Source: Thiobacillus sp. (lineage in GTDB: Bacteria; Pseudomonadota; Gammaproteobacteria; Burkholderiales; Thiobacillaceae). Taken from it: DNA of 12,880 nucleotides. The DNA lies in assembly GCF_024708915.1 (NCBI RefSeq), contig NZ_JANJXQ010000032.1:1-12880 (forward strand), read 5' to 3'. A program made the translations under genes and the position numbers. Under the pieces are notes generated by a model that worked only from the letters and a program-made list of their open reading frames with translations, did no database searches and was not told the origin of the DNA. This document shows, piece after piece, positions 1-7,210 of this stretch (position 1 is its first letter; every line of letters begins with the position of its first letter).

Positions 1-2
1 TG

Positions 3-134
3 GCGCCGAACGCCACACGGACGGCCCCGGCGATCGAGCCGCCGCGCCAGTACCCCGACAAGCCCGCGGACGTGTTCCTGTTCGGCACCTGCGTGCTGGA
101 CCTGTTCTTCCCTGATGCCGGCATGGCGGCGATC
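3..134 (+). other. LldE/LutA (YkgE)-like N-terminal fragment fused in frame to metZ
   Basis: Read in the metZ frame, these bases give a segment containing KPADVFLFGTCVLDLFFPDAG. This matches the N-terminal pattern of the cysteine-rich Fe-S subunit of lactate-utilisation oxidoreductases (typically VYLFGTCLVDLFFPQAGLAAV), not any part of a MetZ. In that family the next features would be a LLERLG-type helix and a TCCGQP motif; neither follows. Instead MetZ begins at the shared Gly-Met-Ala-Ala-Ile codons (120-134). The family match is from memory of the motif. Whether the joint is an assembly artefact or a real rearrangement cannot be decided here. Confidence 0.6.
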
Positions 135-1037
135 CTCGCGACCGTGATGGGTCTGATGAAGGCGGGCGAGCACGTCGTCGCGTCGCGCTCGATCTTCGGC
201 TCGACGGTGCAGCTCTTCTCCAACATCCTCGGCCGCTTCGGCGTCGAGACGACCTACGTGTCGCCGACCGACCCGGAGGAATGGCGCGCGGCGGTCAAGC
301 CGAACACGAAGCTCTTCTTCGTCGAGTCGCCGTCGAACCCGCTCACCGAGGTGAGCGACATCCGCGCCCTCGCCGACATCGCGCACGCGGCGGGCGCCTG
401 GCTCGCGGTCGACAACTGCTTCTGCTCGCCGGCGCTGCAGAAGCCGCTCGCGCTCGGCGCCGACATCGTGATCCATTCCGCGACCAAGTACCTCGACGGG
501 CAGGGCAGGGTGCTCGGCGGCGCGGTGCTCGGCAAGAAGGACCTGATGGAGGGCGTCTACACCTTCCTGCGCACCGCCGGCCCGACGCTCTCCGCGTTCA
601 ACGCCTGGGTGATATTGAAAGGATTGGAGACGCTGTCGATCCGCATGGACGCGCATTCGAAGAACGCGCTGGCGCTGGCGCAGTGGCTCGAGGCGCAGCC
701 GCAGGTCGCGCGCGTGCTGTACCCGGGGCTGCCGTCGCACCCGCAGCACGAACTCGCGATGGCGCAGCAGAAGACCGGCGGCGGCATCGTCGCGTTCGAG
801 CTGAAGGGCGGCCAGGAAGCGGCGTGGAAGCTGATCGACGCGACGCGGCTGCTGTCGATCACCGCCAACCTCGGCGACACCAAGACGACCATCACCCACC
901 CGGCGACCACCACGCACAGCCGCATGACGCCGGAGCAGCGCGCCGCGGCGGGCATCGGCGACGGCCTGGTGCGCATCGCGGTGGGGCTGGAGGCGGTCGC
1001 CGACATCCAGGCCGACCTCGCGCGAGGGCTGGCGTGA
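3..1037 (+). CDS. metZ: O-succinylhomoserine sulfhydrylase (MetZ), N-terminus missing and replaced by foreign sequence; runs off the left edge
   Basis: From about base 120 to the stop the frame encodes a Cys/Met-metabolism PLP enzyme of the MetZ type, which makes homocysteine from O-succinylhomoserine and sulfide in the cytoplasm (methionine synthesis). Visible family features are the GMAAILA start of the large domain, the VESPSNPLTEV segment, VDNCFC, and the cofactor site SATKYLDGQGR with the PLP lysine at bases 486-488. The C-terminal ITHPATTTHS loop is also present. Roughly 90 N-terminal residues of a normal ~390-400 aa protein, including the YSRFTNPT-type segment, are absent. In their place are about 40 codons resembling an LldE/LutA protein (separate entry). 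The frame is open to base 3 and a GTG at 72 is the first possible start. The enzyme identity is sure; the gene as drawn is probably not a functional MetZ. The stop overlaps the next start (GTGA). Confidence 0.85.
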   Translation, partial: APNATRTAPAIEPPRQYPDKPADVFLFGTCVLDLFFPDAGMAAILATVMGLMKAGEHVVASRSIFGSTVQLFSNILGRFGVETTYVSPTDPEEWRAAVKPNTKLFFVESPSNPLTEVSDIRALADIAHAAGAWLAVDNCFCSPALQKPLALGADIVIHSATKYLDGQGRVLGGAVLGKKDLMEGVYTFLRTAGPTLSAFNAWVILKGLETLSIRMDAHSKNALALAQWLEAQPQVARVLYPGLPSHPQHELAMAQQKTGGGIVAFELKGGQEAAWKLIDATRLLSITANLGDTKTTITHPATTTHSRMTPEQRAAAGIGDGLVRIAVGLEAVADIQADLARGLA

Positions 1038-1690
1038 GGCGGCTGCTGCCCGCGCTGTGCCTGCTCGGCGCGACCGCAGGCCATGCGGCCGACATGGCCG
1101 TGGTGCGCTACGTCGACCAGGATCCGGGCGACCCGCCGTACCTGACGCGCATCCTCGTCACCCCCGATTTCCTGCGCATGGACGGCGGCGAGGATGGCGG
1201 CGACTTCGTCCTGCTGGACCGGCGTGGCCGCCAGGTCATCAGCGTCATGCGCGACGCCGGCCTCGCGATGGCGTTCTCGCCGGGCGAGATTCCGTCCAGG
1301 CCGGCCGGCTGGGCGCCGCGGCTCGACACCGGGGCGGGGGCGCCCGGTACCCGCCGGTTCAGCCTCGTGGTGAACGGCGTGGTATGCAGCGAAGGCGTGG
1401 CCGCGGCGGCCGCGGCGCCGGACGTGGCGCGCGCGATGGCGGAGCTGAAGGCGGTGCTGGCCGCCACGCAGTACCGCGTGTGGAAGGATTCGCCGCCCGA
1501 GATGCAGCACGACTGCGACCTCGCGAACCAGGTATGGGAATCGGGCGCGACGCTCGGCCTCGGCCTGCTGCTCGAGGAGCGCGAGTTCACCGGGCGCACG
1601 CGCCGGTTCGAAAGCGAATCGAGGCAGCCCCTGCAGCCCGAACTGTTCCGGGTGCCGGACGGCATGGCCGCGGTCAACGCCCCGTCATAG
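1034..1690 (+). CDS. Conserved hypothetical secreted protein
   Basis: This is a 218 aa protein that I do not recognise by name. The GTG start overlaps the metZ stop (GTGA) and has a GAGGG Shine-Dalgarno six bases upstream, so it is probably translationally coupled to metZ. Residues 1 to about 18 form a signal peptide (RRLLPALCLLGATAGHA, cleavage before AD), implying a periplasmic location. The mature part starts with a beta-rich stretch (RILVTPDFLRMDGG, then FVLLDRRGRQVISV) that recalls LolA- or DUF4412-like folds in which a protein describes a lipid or surface. That is resemblance only. Two cysteines (VVCSEG and HDCDLA) could form a disulfide. The C-terminal third is helical and ends in a polar tail. 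Its stop overlaps the convergent lpxH stop by 6 bases, leaving no room for a separate terminator. Confidence 0.8.
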   Translation: MRRLLPALCLLGATAGHAADMAVVRYVDQDPGDPPYLTRILVTPDFLRMDGGEDGGDFVLLDRRGRQVISVMRDAGLAMAFSPGEIPSRPAGWAPRLDTGAGAPGTRRFSLVVNGVVCSEGVAAAAAAPDVARAMAELKAVLAATQYRVWKDSPPEMQHDCDLANQVWESGATLGLGLLLEEREFTGRTRRFESESRQPLQPELFRVPDGMAAVNAPS

Positions 1691-2434
1691 GTCTTCCAGC
1701 CGCAGCGCACAGCCGGCGGCATCGCACACCACGTAGCCCCAGCGCGCGTACCAGTCGGGCACCACCCAGCGCTCGCAGTCGCGGCCGTCGACCGCATGCG
1801 CGTGGCGCGCGGGCCGGTGGGTGTGGCCGTGGATCAGGCGCGCCGCCTGCTGCTCGCGCAGGACGCGCACCACTTCCGCTTCGTTCACGTCCATGATCGC
1901 GGCGGGCTTGTCCGCCTTGGCCGCCTGGCTGCCGGCGCGCGCCCGGCGCGCCAGGCGCCGGCGCAGCGAGAAGGGCAGGTGCCGCAGCAGCGCGAGCGTC
2001 AGCGGGTGCCGCACCCGGCGGCGGAAGGCCTGGTAGGCGGTGTCGTCGGTGCACAGCGTGTCGCCGTGCATGAGGAGCGTCGGCACGCCGTAGAGGTCGA
2101 TGCGGGCGGGGTCGGCGACGAGCGTCATCCCGGCGCGTGCGGCGTAGCGTGCCGCCAGCATGAAGTCGCGGTTGCCGTGCATGAAACGGACCGGCGTGCC
2201 GGAATCGGCGAGCGCCCTGAGGCGCCGTGCCGTTTCGTGCGCCACCGCCTCGTCGTGGTCGTCGCCCACCCACGCCTCGAACAGGTCGCCGAGGATGTAG
2301 AGCGCGTCGGCGCCGGCGACCTCCTCCTCGAGGAAGCGAAAAAAACGCCCGGTCGCGGCCGGGCGTTCGTCGGTGAGATGCAGGTCGGCGACGAAGAACG
2401 TGCGGCCGGCACCCGGTTTCGACGTCGGGCTCAC
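1685..2434 (-). CDS. lpxH: UDP-2,3-diacylglucosamine diphosphatase LpxH
   Basis: A 249 aa calcineurin-like metallophosphoesterase that hydrolyses UDP-2,3-diacylglucosamine to lipid X and UMP, the fourth step of lipid A synthesis, at the inner face of the cytoplasmic membrane. The metal-binding motifs are in family order: DLH (D17, H19), GDLFEAWVGDD (D50), GNRDF (N88, D90), LLMHGD (H123) and HGHTHRP (H202, H204). GDLFEAWVGDD is characteristic of LpxH rather than of other phosphoesterases. Length is close to the E. coli protein (about 240 aa). It starts 7 bases after the ppiB stop, so the two are probably cotranscribed. Unusually, codons 23-32 form a perfect hairpin followed by a T run (separate terminator entry), which could lower its expression. 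Confidence 0.96.
   Translation of the reverse strand: MSPTSKPGAGRTFFVADLHLTDERPAATGRFFRFLEEEVAGADALYILGDLFEAWVGDDHDEAVAHETARRLRALADSGTPVRFMHGNRDFMLAARYAARAGMTLVADPARIDLYGVPTLLMHGDTLCTDDTAYQAFRRRVRHPLTLALLRHLPFSLRRRLARRARAGSQAAKADKPAAIMDVNEAEVVRVLREQQAARLIHGHTHRPARHAHAVDGRDCERWVVPDWYARWGYVVCDAAGCALRLEDL
2339..2367 (-). terminator. Intrinsic-terminator-like hairpin inside lpxH
   Basis: On the minus strand, AACGCCCGG (2367-2359) pairs perfectly with CCGGGCGTT (2352-2344) around a 6-base loop. It is followed directly by five more T, giving an uninterrupted run of seven T (2345-2339) counting the end of the stem. Nine base pairs, GC-rich, plus a T run is the classical Rho-independent layout. It lies about 75-105 bases downstream of the ppiB stop and within codons 23-32 of lpxH (E-R-P-A-A-T-G-R-F-F). 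It could act as a partial terminator/attenuator, or be an accident of the codons; the sequence cannot tell which. Confidence 0.5.
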
Positions 2435-2441
2435 CGGCGCG

Positions 2442-2933
2442 TCAGACGATTTCCGCCTTGGTGATGACGATGTCCTCGAGCGGCACGTCCTGGTGGCCGG
2501 CGCGGTTGCCGGTCTTCACCTTCCTGATCGCGTCGACCACCTCGGTGCCCTCGACGACCTTGCCGAACACGGCGTAGCCGTAGCCCTGCGGGGTGGGGGC
2601 GGTGAAGTTGAGGAAGCCGTTGTTGGCGACGTTGATGAAGAACTGCGCGGTCGCCGAGTTGGGGTTCGGCGTGCGCGCCATGGCGATGGTGTAGGCCTCG
2701 TTCTTCAGGCCGTTCGCGGCCTCGTTCTCGATCGGCGCGCGGGTAGGCTTCTGCGACATGCCGGGTTCCATGCCGCCGCCCTGGATCATGAAGCCGTCGA
2801 TCACGCGGTGGAAGATCGTGCCGTCGTAGAAACCGTCGCGCACGTATTGCAGGAAGTTCTCCACCGTCTTCGGCGCCTTGGCGGCGTCGAGTTCGAGGGT
2901 GATGGTGCCGAGGGAGGTGTGCAGCTTGACCAT
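2442..2933 (-). CDS. ppiB: Peptidyl-prolyl cis-trans isomerase B (cyclophilin)
   Basis: A 163 aa single-domain cyclophilin that catalyses cis-trans isomerisation of X-Pro peptide bonds during folding. It has no signal peptide, so it should be the cytoplasmic PpiB type rather than periplasmic PpiA. Characteristic motifs are [14 protein letters not shown] (catalytic Arg and the Phe/Met/Gln of the active site), [18 protein letters not shown] and FLNF; the last has Phe where human cyclophilin A has its cyclosporin-contacting Trp, which is normal for bacterial PpiB. Length equals E. coli PpiB (164 aa). The ATG has AAGGA about 7 bases upstream. It sits between the TPR gene (69 bases upstream) and lpxH (7 bases downstream), all on the minus strand. 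Confidence 0.97.
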   Translation of the reverse strand: MVKLHTSLGTITLELDAAKAPKTVENFLQYVRDGFYDGTIFHRVIDGFMIQGGGMEPGMSQKPTRAPIENEAANGLKNEAYTIAMARTPNPNSATAQFFINVANNGFLNFTAPTPQGYGYAVFGKVVEGTEVVDAIRKVKTGNRAGHQDVPLEDIVITKAEIV

Positions 2934-3002
2934 GGGTGTCCTTGTGGGATGAGTTGGGGTGAATGATATCGCGGCGCTCGTTCCCGTGCGCGCCCGGGCG
3001 GC

Positions 3003-3566
3003 CTATCGGGGCAGCGTCGGCGTCTCGAGCGTCGGGTCCGCGGCCGGCCCGAGTACCGCCTGCTTTCCGAGCAGCGACCGCATCAGCGCGAGCTTTTCGC
3101 CCGTGGTCGCGTTCTTGCCGTCGAGCGCCAGCGCCTTCTCGTATTCGGCCAGCGCCAGCCTGGCATGGACGTCGCCGAGATTCTCGTGCGCGGTGGCGTA
3201 GCCGGGGTGGGCGCGCAGGGCCGATTCCAGCGCGATCCGCGCGGATTCGTAGCGTCCCTGCGCAGCGTGGAGCACGGCCAGGTTGTTGTAGGGTTCGGGC
3301 AGTTCCGGGTAATCCTCGGTCAGCGCGGTCAGCACCTCGATCGCCGCGTCGGGCTTGCCCTGGTCGGCGAGGATGAGCGCCTTGAGGAAGCGCACCCGCG
3401 CGTTGCCGGGTTCCGCGGCGAGCTGGCGGTCGGCCGCGTCGAGCGCACCGGCGAGGTCGCCCCGCTCGAACTGCGTGCGGATGTCCCCGAGCGCGTCGGC
3501 CAGCACGGGGCCGGCGGCGAGCAGCGCGCTGGCGGCAACGGCGGCGAGGAGACGTGGCAGGGCCAT
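3003..3566 (-). CDS. Periplasmic tetratricopeptide-repeat protein
   Basis: A 187 aa protein with a signal peptide (residues 1-23, cleavage after GPVLA) followed by tetratricopeptide repeats. These are seen as recurrent patterns: GDLAGALDAADRQLAAEPGN, GKPDAAIEVLTALTEDYPELPEPYNNLAVLHAAQGRYESARIALESAL, then HPGYATAHENLGDVHARLALAEYEKALALDG. TPRs mediate protein-protein contacts; the partner is not evident. The start was chosen at base 3566 because it puts the signal peptide at the very N-terminus. An ATG 45 bases upstream would add a polar extension. The Shine-Dalgarno is weak. It is first in the TPR-ppiB-lpxH set and divergent from cysS, a position TPR genes hold in several betaproteobacteria as far as I recall. 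Confidence 0.85.
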   Translation of the reverse strand: MALPRLLAAVAASALLAAGPVLADALGDIRTQFERGDLAGALDAADRQLAAEPGNARVRFLKALILADQGKPDAAIEVLTALTEDYPELPEPYNNLAVLHAAQGRYESARIALESALRAHPGYATAHENLGDVHARLALAEYEKALALDGKNATTGEKLALMRSLLGKQAVLGPAADPTLETPTLPR

Positions 3567-3598
3567 GTGATATGCTCGGCTGATCCAGGGAAGACGGC

Positions 3599-3607
3599 AT
3601 TCTAGCA
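3599..3607 (-). promoter_or_regulatory. Probable extended -10 promoter for the TPR-ppiB-lpxH unit
   Basis: The minus strand reads TGCTAGAAT, a TGnTATAAT-like extended -10 with one mismatch in the hexamer. It lies 32 bases upstream of the TPR gene ATG in the 108-bp divergent gap with cysS. No good -35 is seen at 17-18 bp (TGTCTC or CTGTCT at best), which is tolerable for extended -10 promoters. The cysS side shows no comparable element or ribosome binding site. Confidence 0.5.
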
Positions 3608-3674
3608 ACATCGCCCCGGCCGAGACAGCGCCGCGCTTCCCGTCGTCGTCCACCTTCGCCGCCTGCTCGCACCG

Positions 3675-5048
3675 ATGCTGCACATCACCAATTCCCTCAC
3701 GCGCACCAAGGAAGAATTCGTCCCGCTCGTTCCCGGCCGGGTCCGCATGTACGTCTGCGGCATGACCGTGTACGACCTGTGCCACCTCGGGCACGCGCGG
3801 GTGTTCGTCGTGTTCGACATGGTGACGCGCTGGCTGCGCGCGAGCGGCTACGACGTCGAGTACGTCCGCAACATCACCGACATCGACGACAAGATCATCA
3901 GGCGCGCCCAGGAGAACGGCGAGACGCCGGCCGCGCTGACCGAGCGCTTCATCGCAGCGATGCACGAGGACGAGCGCGCGCTCGGCGTGCTGCCGCCCGA
4001 CCACGAGCCGCGTGCCACGCAGTACGTGGCGAAGATGCTGGCGATGATCGAGCAGCTGCTCGCCAACGGCCTCGCGTACCCGGCGCCCAACGGCGACGTC
4101 TACTACAGCGTGCGCGGCTTCCCGGCATACGGCCGCCTCTCCGGCAAGAGCCTCGACGAGCTGCGCGCCGGCGAGCGCGTCGAGGTCGACCCCAACAAGC
4201 GCGACCCGATGGACTTCGTGCTGTGGAAGGCCGCCAAGCCGGGCGAGCCGGCGTGGGACTCGCCCTGGGGGGCGGGGCGCCCCGGCTGGCACATCGAGTG
4301 CTCGGCGATGAGCGCCGACCTGCTCGGCCGCCATTTCGACATCCACGGCGGCGGCCAGGATCTGCAATTCCCGCATCATGAAAACGAAATCGCCCAGTCG
4401 GAAGGGGCGAACGGCTGCACCTTCGTGAACTACTGGATGCACAACGGCTTCGTGCGGGTGGACAACGAAAAGATGTCCAAATCGCTGGGCAATTTTTTCA
4501 CCATCCGCGAGGTGCTGGAAAAGTACGATGCCGAAGTGGTGCGCTTCTTCATCCTGCGCGCGCATTACCGCAGCCCGCTGAATTATTCGGATGCCCACCT
4601 CGACGACGCCAGGGGCGCGCTGACGCGCCTGTATACCGCGCTGAAAAACGCGCCGCCGGAGGCGGACGCACCCGCACCCGACTGGAGCCAGCCTGCGGCG
4701 CTGCGCTTCCGGGCGGCGATGGACGACGATTTCAATACCCCCGAGGCGCTGGCGGTGCTGTTCGAGCTGGCGAGCGAGGCGAATCGCGGCGATGCCGTCG
4801 CGGCGCGGACGCTGCGCCATCTGGGCGGGGTGCTGGGGCTGCTGCAGCGTGATACGGCAGACTTCCTGCAGGCGAAGGCGGCCGACGGCGGCATCGGCGA
4901 GGCGGAGATCGAAACCCTGATCGCTGCGCGGCAGGCGGCGCGCAAGGCGAAAGATTTTGCCGAATCCGACCGCGTCCGCGATGCCCTGACGGCGGCCGGT
5001 ATCGTGCTGGAAGACGGGCCGGGCGGCACCACCTGGCGGCGTGCCTGA
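3675..5048 (+). CDS. cysS: Cysteinyl-tRNA synthetase
   Basis: A 457 aa class I aminoacyl-tRNA synthetase that charges tRNA-Cys with cysteine in the cytoplasm. The Rossmann HIGH motif appears as HLGH (37-40) within [13 protein letters not shown], and the second signature is KMSKS (266-270). The zinc that discriminates cysteine is held by C28, C209 (WHIECSAMS), H234 and E238 ([10 protein letters not shown]), the same numbering as in E. coli. The protein ends with the family [12 protein letters not shown] tail, and its length is within a few residues of the E. coli enzyme. No clear Shine-Dalgarno precedes the ATG. Odd point: the codon ending preference for Asp, Glu and Lys changes sharply near residue 229 although the protein stays intact (see findings). 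Confidence 0.98.
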   Translation: MLHITNSLTRTKEEFVPLVPGRVRMYVCGMTVYDLCHLGHARVFVVFDMVTRWLRASGYDVEYVRNITDIDDKIIRRAQENGETPAALTERFIAAMHEDERALGVLPPDHEPRATQYVAKMLAMIEQLLANGLAYPAPNGDVYYSVRGFPAYGRLSGKSLDELRAGERVEVDPNKRDPMDFVLWKAAKPGEPAWDSPWGAGRPGWHIECSAMSADLLGRHFDIHGGGQDLQFPHHENEIAQSEGANGCTFVNYWMHNGFVRVDNEKMSKSLGNFFTIREVLEKYDAEVVRFFILRAHYRSPLNYSDAHLDDARGALTRLYTALKNAPPEADAPAPDWSQPAALRFRAAMDDDFNTPEALAVLFELASEANRGDAVAARTLRHLGGVLGLLQRDTADFLQAKAADGGIGEAEIETLIAARQAARKAKDFAESDRVRDALTAAGIVLEDGPGGTTWRRA

Positions 5049-5072
5049 AGTGCCGGGCGCGCTGACCGCAGC

Positions 5073-5528
5073 ATGACGTCCAGCCCCCTGGTCCTGGTCG
5101 GTGCCGTGGGCTGGCAGCATCCCGCGTGGCGCAAGGGGTTTTACCCGGACGGTCTGCCGGATGACTGGATGTTGTCTTATTACAACACGCAATTCCAGAC
5201 GGTTTATCTGCCGGCATCCGTCTGGCAGGCGACCCCCGAAGCAAGCTGGGCGCAATGGCTGGACGATACCCGCGCAGCGTTTTATTTCGTGCTGGAGCCG
5301 GCAGCTGCGGCGCCGGCCAAACCCGCTCAGGAACGGGTGTTGCTGGCAACGCCGGCATGGGAGGCGCGCCATATCTGGTGGCTGGACGAAACGCCGGATC
5401 TGCGCCTGCTGGCACAACGCATCGCGCAGCAGGCGGCGACCGGCGAGCCCCTGTTCGTGCTCAGCCGCAGCGGCAATCTCGGTTTGCTGGAACAGGCCAA
5501 CACCCTGAGGCAGGTGATGGGCTACTGA
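5073..5528 (+). CDS. Short DUF72 (YecE)-like protein of unknown function
   Basis: This 151 aa protein begins with VLVGAVGWQHPAWRKGFYPDGLPDDWMLSYYNTQFQTVYL, which follows the N-terminal pattern of DUF72/YecE TIM-barrel proteins (GTSGWSYPHW..FYP..LP...WL..YA..F.TVE). DUF72 proteins are usually about 240-300 aa, so most of the barrel is missing; the last half (LATPAWEARHIWWL, FVLSRSGNLGLLEQANTLRQVMGY) is a compact alternative ending. The function is unknown. There is no signal peptide or membrane segment, so it is probably cytoplasmic. The ATG is 24 bases after the cysS stop with no strong ribosome binding site, suggesting readthrough from cysS. The reading frame is intact with normal codon use, so it looks like a real small family member rather than a decaying one. 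Confidence 0.7.
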   Translation: MTSSPLVLVGAVGWQHPAWRKGFYPDGLPDDWMLSYYNTQFQTVYLPASVWQATPEASWAQWLDDTRAAFYFVLEPAAAAPAKPAQERVLLATPAWEARHIWWLDETPDLRLLAQRIAQQAATGEPLFVLSRSGNLGLLEQANTLRQVMGY

Positions 5529-5577
5529 ATAAACGGCAAAACGCCTGCGTCATGGCTGCGGGATGGCTGCTCTTCGG

Positions 5578-5583
5578 TAAAAT
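5578..5583 (+). promoter_or_regulatory. Possible -10 element for the Mla operon
   Basis: TAAAAT lies 31 bases upstream of the preferred TTG start of mlaF, in the only gap between cysS/DUF72 and the Mla block. No convincing -35 hexamer was found 17 bp upstream, so this is tentative. If real, it places the transcription start near 5590, downstream of both in-frame ATGs (5552 and 5582), and so supports the TTG start. Confidence 0.35.
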
Positions 5584-5614
5584 GGCAGGCCAAACAAAAT
5601 ACAGGCTCGATTTC

Positions 5615-6418
5615 TTGCAACACGACAATCTGGTCGAAATCGAAGATGTCGCATTTGGCTACGGTGCCCGACCGGTTTTGAAGGGGATCAACCTGACCGC
5701 CAAACGGGGACAGGTCATAGCCATCATGGGCAGCAGCGGTTGCGGCAAAACAACACTTTTGCGTCTGATTGGCGGGCAGGTCAAGCCCGGCCAGGGGACG
5801 GTGCGCGTAGCAGGCGAGTCGGTGGGCGACCTCGATCCGGCCAGCCTGTACCGGCTGCGCCGCAAGATGGGCATGCTGTTCCAGTTCGGCGCGCTGTTCA
5901 CCGACATGTCGGTGTTCGACAATGTGGCGTTCCAGTTGCGCGAACACACCGACCTGCCGGAAGACGCCATCCGCGACCTGGTATTGATGAAGCTGCATGC
6001 CGTCGGCCTGCGCGGTGCCGCGCAGTTGATGCCGGCCGAACTGTCGGGCGGAATGGCGCGGCGGGTGGCGCTGGCACGCGCGATTGCGCTGGAGCCCGCG
6101 CTGGTGATGTACGACGAGCCGTTTGCCGGACTCGATCCCATTTCGCTGGGCGTAACCGGCAACCTGATCCGCCGCCTGACCGATACGCTGGGGCTGACCT
6201 CGCTGGTGGTGACCCACGACGTGCAGGAGTCGTTGAAAATCGTCGATTACGTTTATTTCGTCTCGGAAGGCGTGATCGTTGCCAAGGGGTCGGCAGACGA
6301 TATCCGTGCGTCCGACCTGCCTTATGTGCACCAGTTCGTGCACGGCGAAGCCGACGGCCCGGTACCGTTCCATTATCCGGCGCCGTCCTACGCCGACGAC
6401 TTGCGGCTGGGAGGATAA
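5615..6418 (+). CDS. mlaF: Mla phospholipid transporter ATP-binding subunit MlaF
   Basis: ATPase of the MlaFEDB complex, which moves phospholipids between the inner membrane and periplasmic MlaC to keep outer-membrane lipid asymmetry. With the TTG at 5615 it is 267 aa, against 269 in E. coli. Walker A is GSSGCGKT (39-46), the ABC signature LSGGMARR (143-150) and Walker B LVMYDEP (163-169), followed by a VVTHDV switch histidine. MlaF-specific signs are [39 protein letters not shown] and the C-terminal [18 protein letters not shown] tail, known in E. coli to contact MlaB. Start choice: the TTG gives the family N-terminus ([12 protein letters not shown] preceded by five residues). Upstream in-frame ATGs at 5582 (278 aa) and 5552 (288 aa) lack a ribosome binding site, and the first overlaps a possible -10 box. 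First gene of the operon. Confidence 0.95.
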   Translation: MQHDNLVEIEDVAFGYGARPVLKGINLTAKRGQVIAIMGSSGCGKTTLLRLIGGQVKPGQGTVRVAGESVGDLDPASLYRLRRKMGMLFQFGALFTDMSVFDNVAFQLREHTDLPEDAIRDLVLMKLHAVGLRGAAQLMPAELSGGMARRVALARAIALEPALVMYDEPFAGLDPISLGVTGNLIRRLTDTLGLTSLVVTHDVQESLKIVDYVYFVSEGVIVAKGSADDIRASDLPYVHQFVHGEADGPVPFHYPAPSYADDLRLGG

Positions 6419-6419
6419 A

Positions 6420-7208
6420 GTGCTCAAACGATCGATCGAAAACCTGGGCAATCGCACGATACAGGGGGTGTGGCGCATCGGTTTCGCCGCCCGCTTCTTT
6501 TTTGCGATGCTGCTGCACTCGGGCACCGCATTCCGCCGCTTCGGCTTGACCATCCGCGAGATGTACTTCACCGGCGTGCTCTCGCTCATCATCATTCTGG
6601 TGTCGGGGCTGTTTGTCGGCATGGTGCTCGGTCTGCAGGGCTACGAGACGCTGCTGACCTACGGCTCGGAAGAGGCGCTGGGCGTTCTGGTGGCGCTCTC
6701 GCTGGTGCGCGAACTGGGACCGGTGGTGGCCGCCTTGCTGTTCGCCAGCCGCGCCGGATCGGCCATCACCGCCGAGATCGGCCTGATGAAGGCGACCGAG
6801 CAGCTCTCTGCGATGGAAATGATGGCGGTCGATCCGATCGCCCGCGTGGTGGCGCCGCGCTTCTGGGCCGGGGTGATTTCGATGCCGCTGCTGGCAGCAC
6901 TGTTCTCTGCGATGGGGATTTTCGGCGGTTATCTGGTCGGCGTGCAGCTGATCGGGGTCGACGAAGGCGCGTTCTGGTCGCAGATGAAGAACGCGGTCGA
7001 CTTCGAGCAGGACATCCTCAACGGCGTCATCAAGAGCGTGGTGTTCGGCGTTGCCATCACCACCATCGCGCTGTTCGAGGGCTACGACGCGCCGCCGACC
7101 GCCGAAGGCGTGTCGGGCGCCACCACGCGTACCGTGGTGACTTCGAGCCTGGCCGTGCTGGCGCTGGATTTTGTTTTGACTGCATTCATGTTCCGGGGGA
7201 TCAACTGA
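6420..7208 (+). CDS. mlaE: Mla phospholipid transporter permease MlaE
   Basis: A 262 aa integral inner-membrane permease of the MlaE/YrbE family, which forms the dimeric core through which MlaD passes lipid. Hydrophobic segments include [76 protein letters not shown] and a C-terminal [19 protein letters not shown]. The conserved [25 protein letters not shown] and [13 protein letters not shown] motifs are diagnostic. The start is GTG at 6420, one base after the mlaF stop. The Shine-Dalgarno GGGAGG lies in the last codons of mlaF, so the two should be translationally coupled. Length matches E. coli MlaE (260 aa). Confidence 0.96.
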   Translation: MLKRSIENLGNRTIQGVWRIGFAARFFFAMLLHSGTAFRRFGLTIREMYFTGVLSLIIILVSGLFVGMVLGLQGYETLLTYGSEEALGVLVALSLVRELGPVVAALLFASRAGSAITAEIGLMKATEQLSAMEMMAVDPIARVVAPRFWAGVISMPLLAALFSAMGIFGGYLVGVQLIGVDEGAFWSQMKNAVDFEQDILNGVIKSVVFGVAITTIALFEGYDAPPTAEGVSGATTRTVVTSSLAVLALDFVLTAFMFRGIN

Positions 7209-7210
7209 CA

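Noticed and set aside
2442..2933. Phe instead of the cyclophilin Trp as an altered active site
   Set aside because: This substitution is standard in bacterial PpiB, including E. coli, so it is not unusual.
2934..3002. Possible terminator between the TPR gene and ppiB
   Set aside because: No stem with a T run was found in the 69-base gap; the genes are more simply read as one unit.
3567..5417. Very long open minus-strand frame antisense to cysS, continuous with the TPR gene frame
   Set aside because: It is the mirror of GC-biased cysS codons, has no family motifs, and extends the TPR protein far upstream of its natural signal peptide start.
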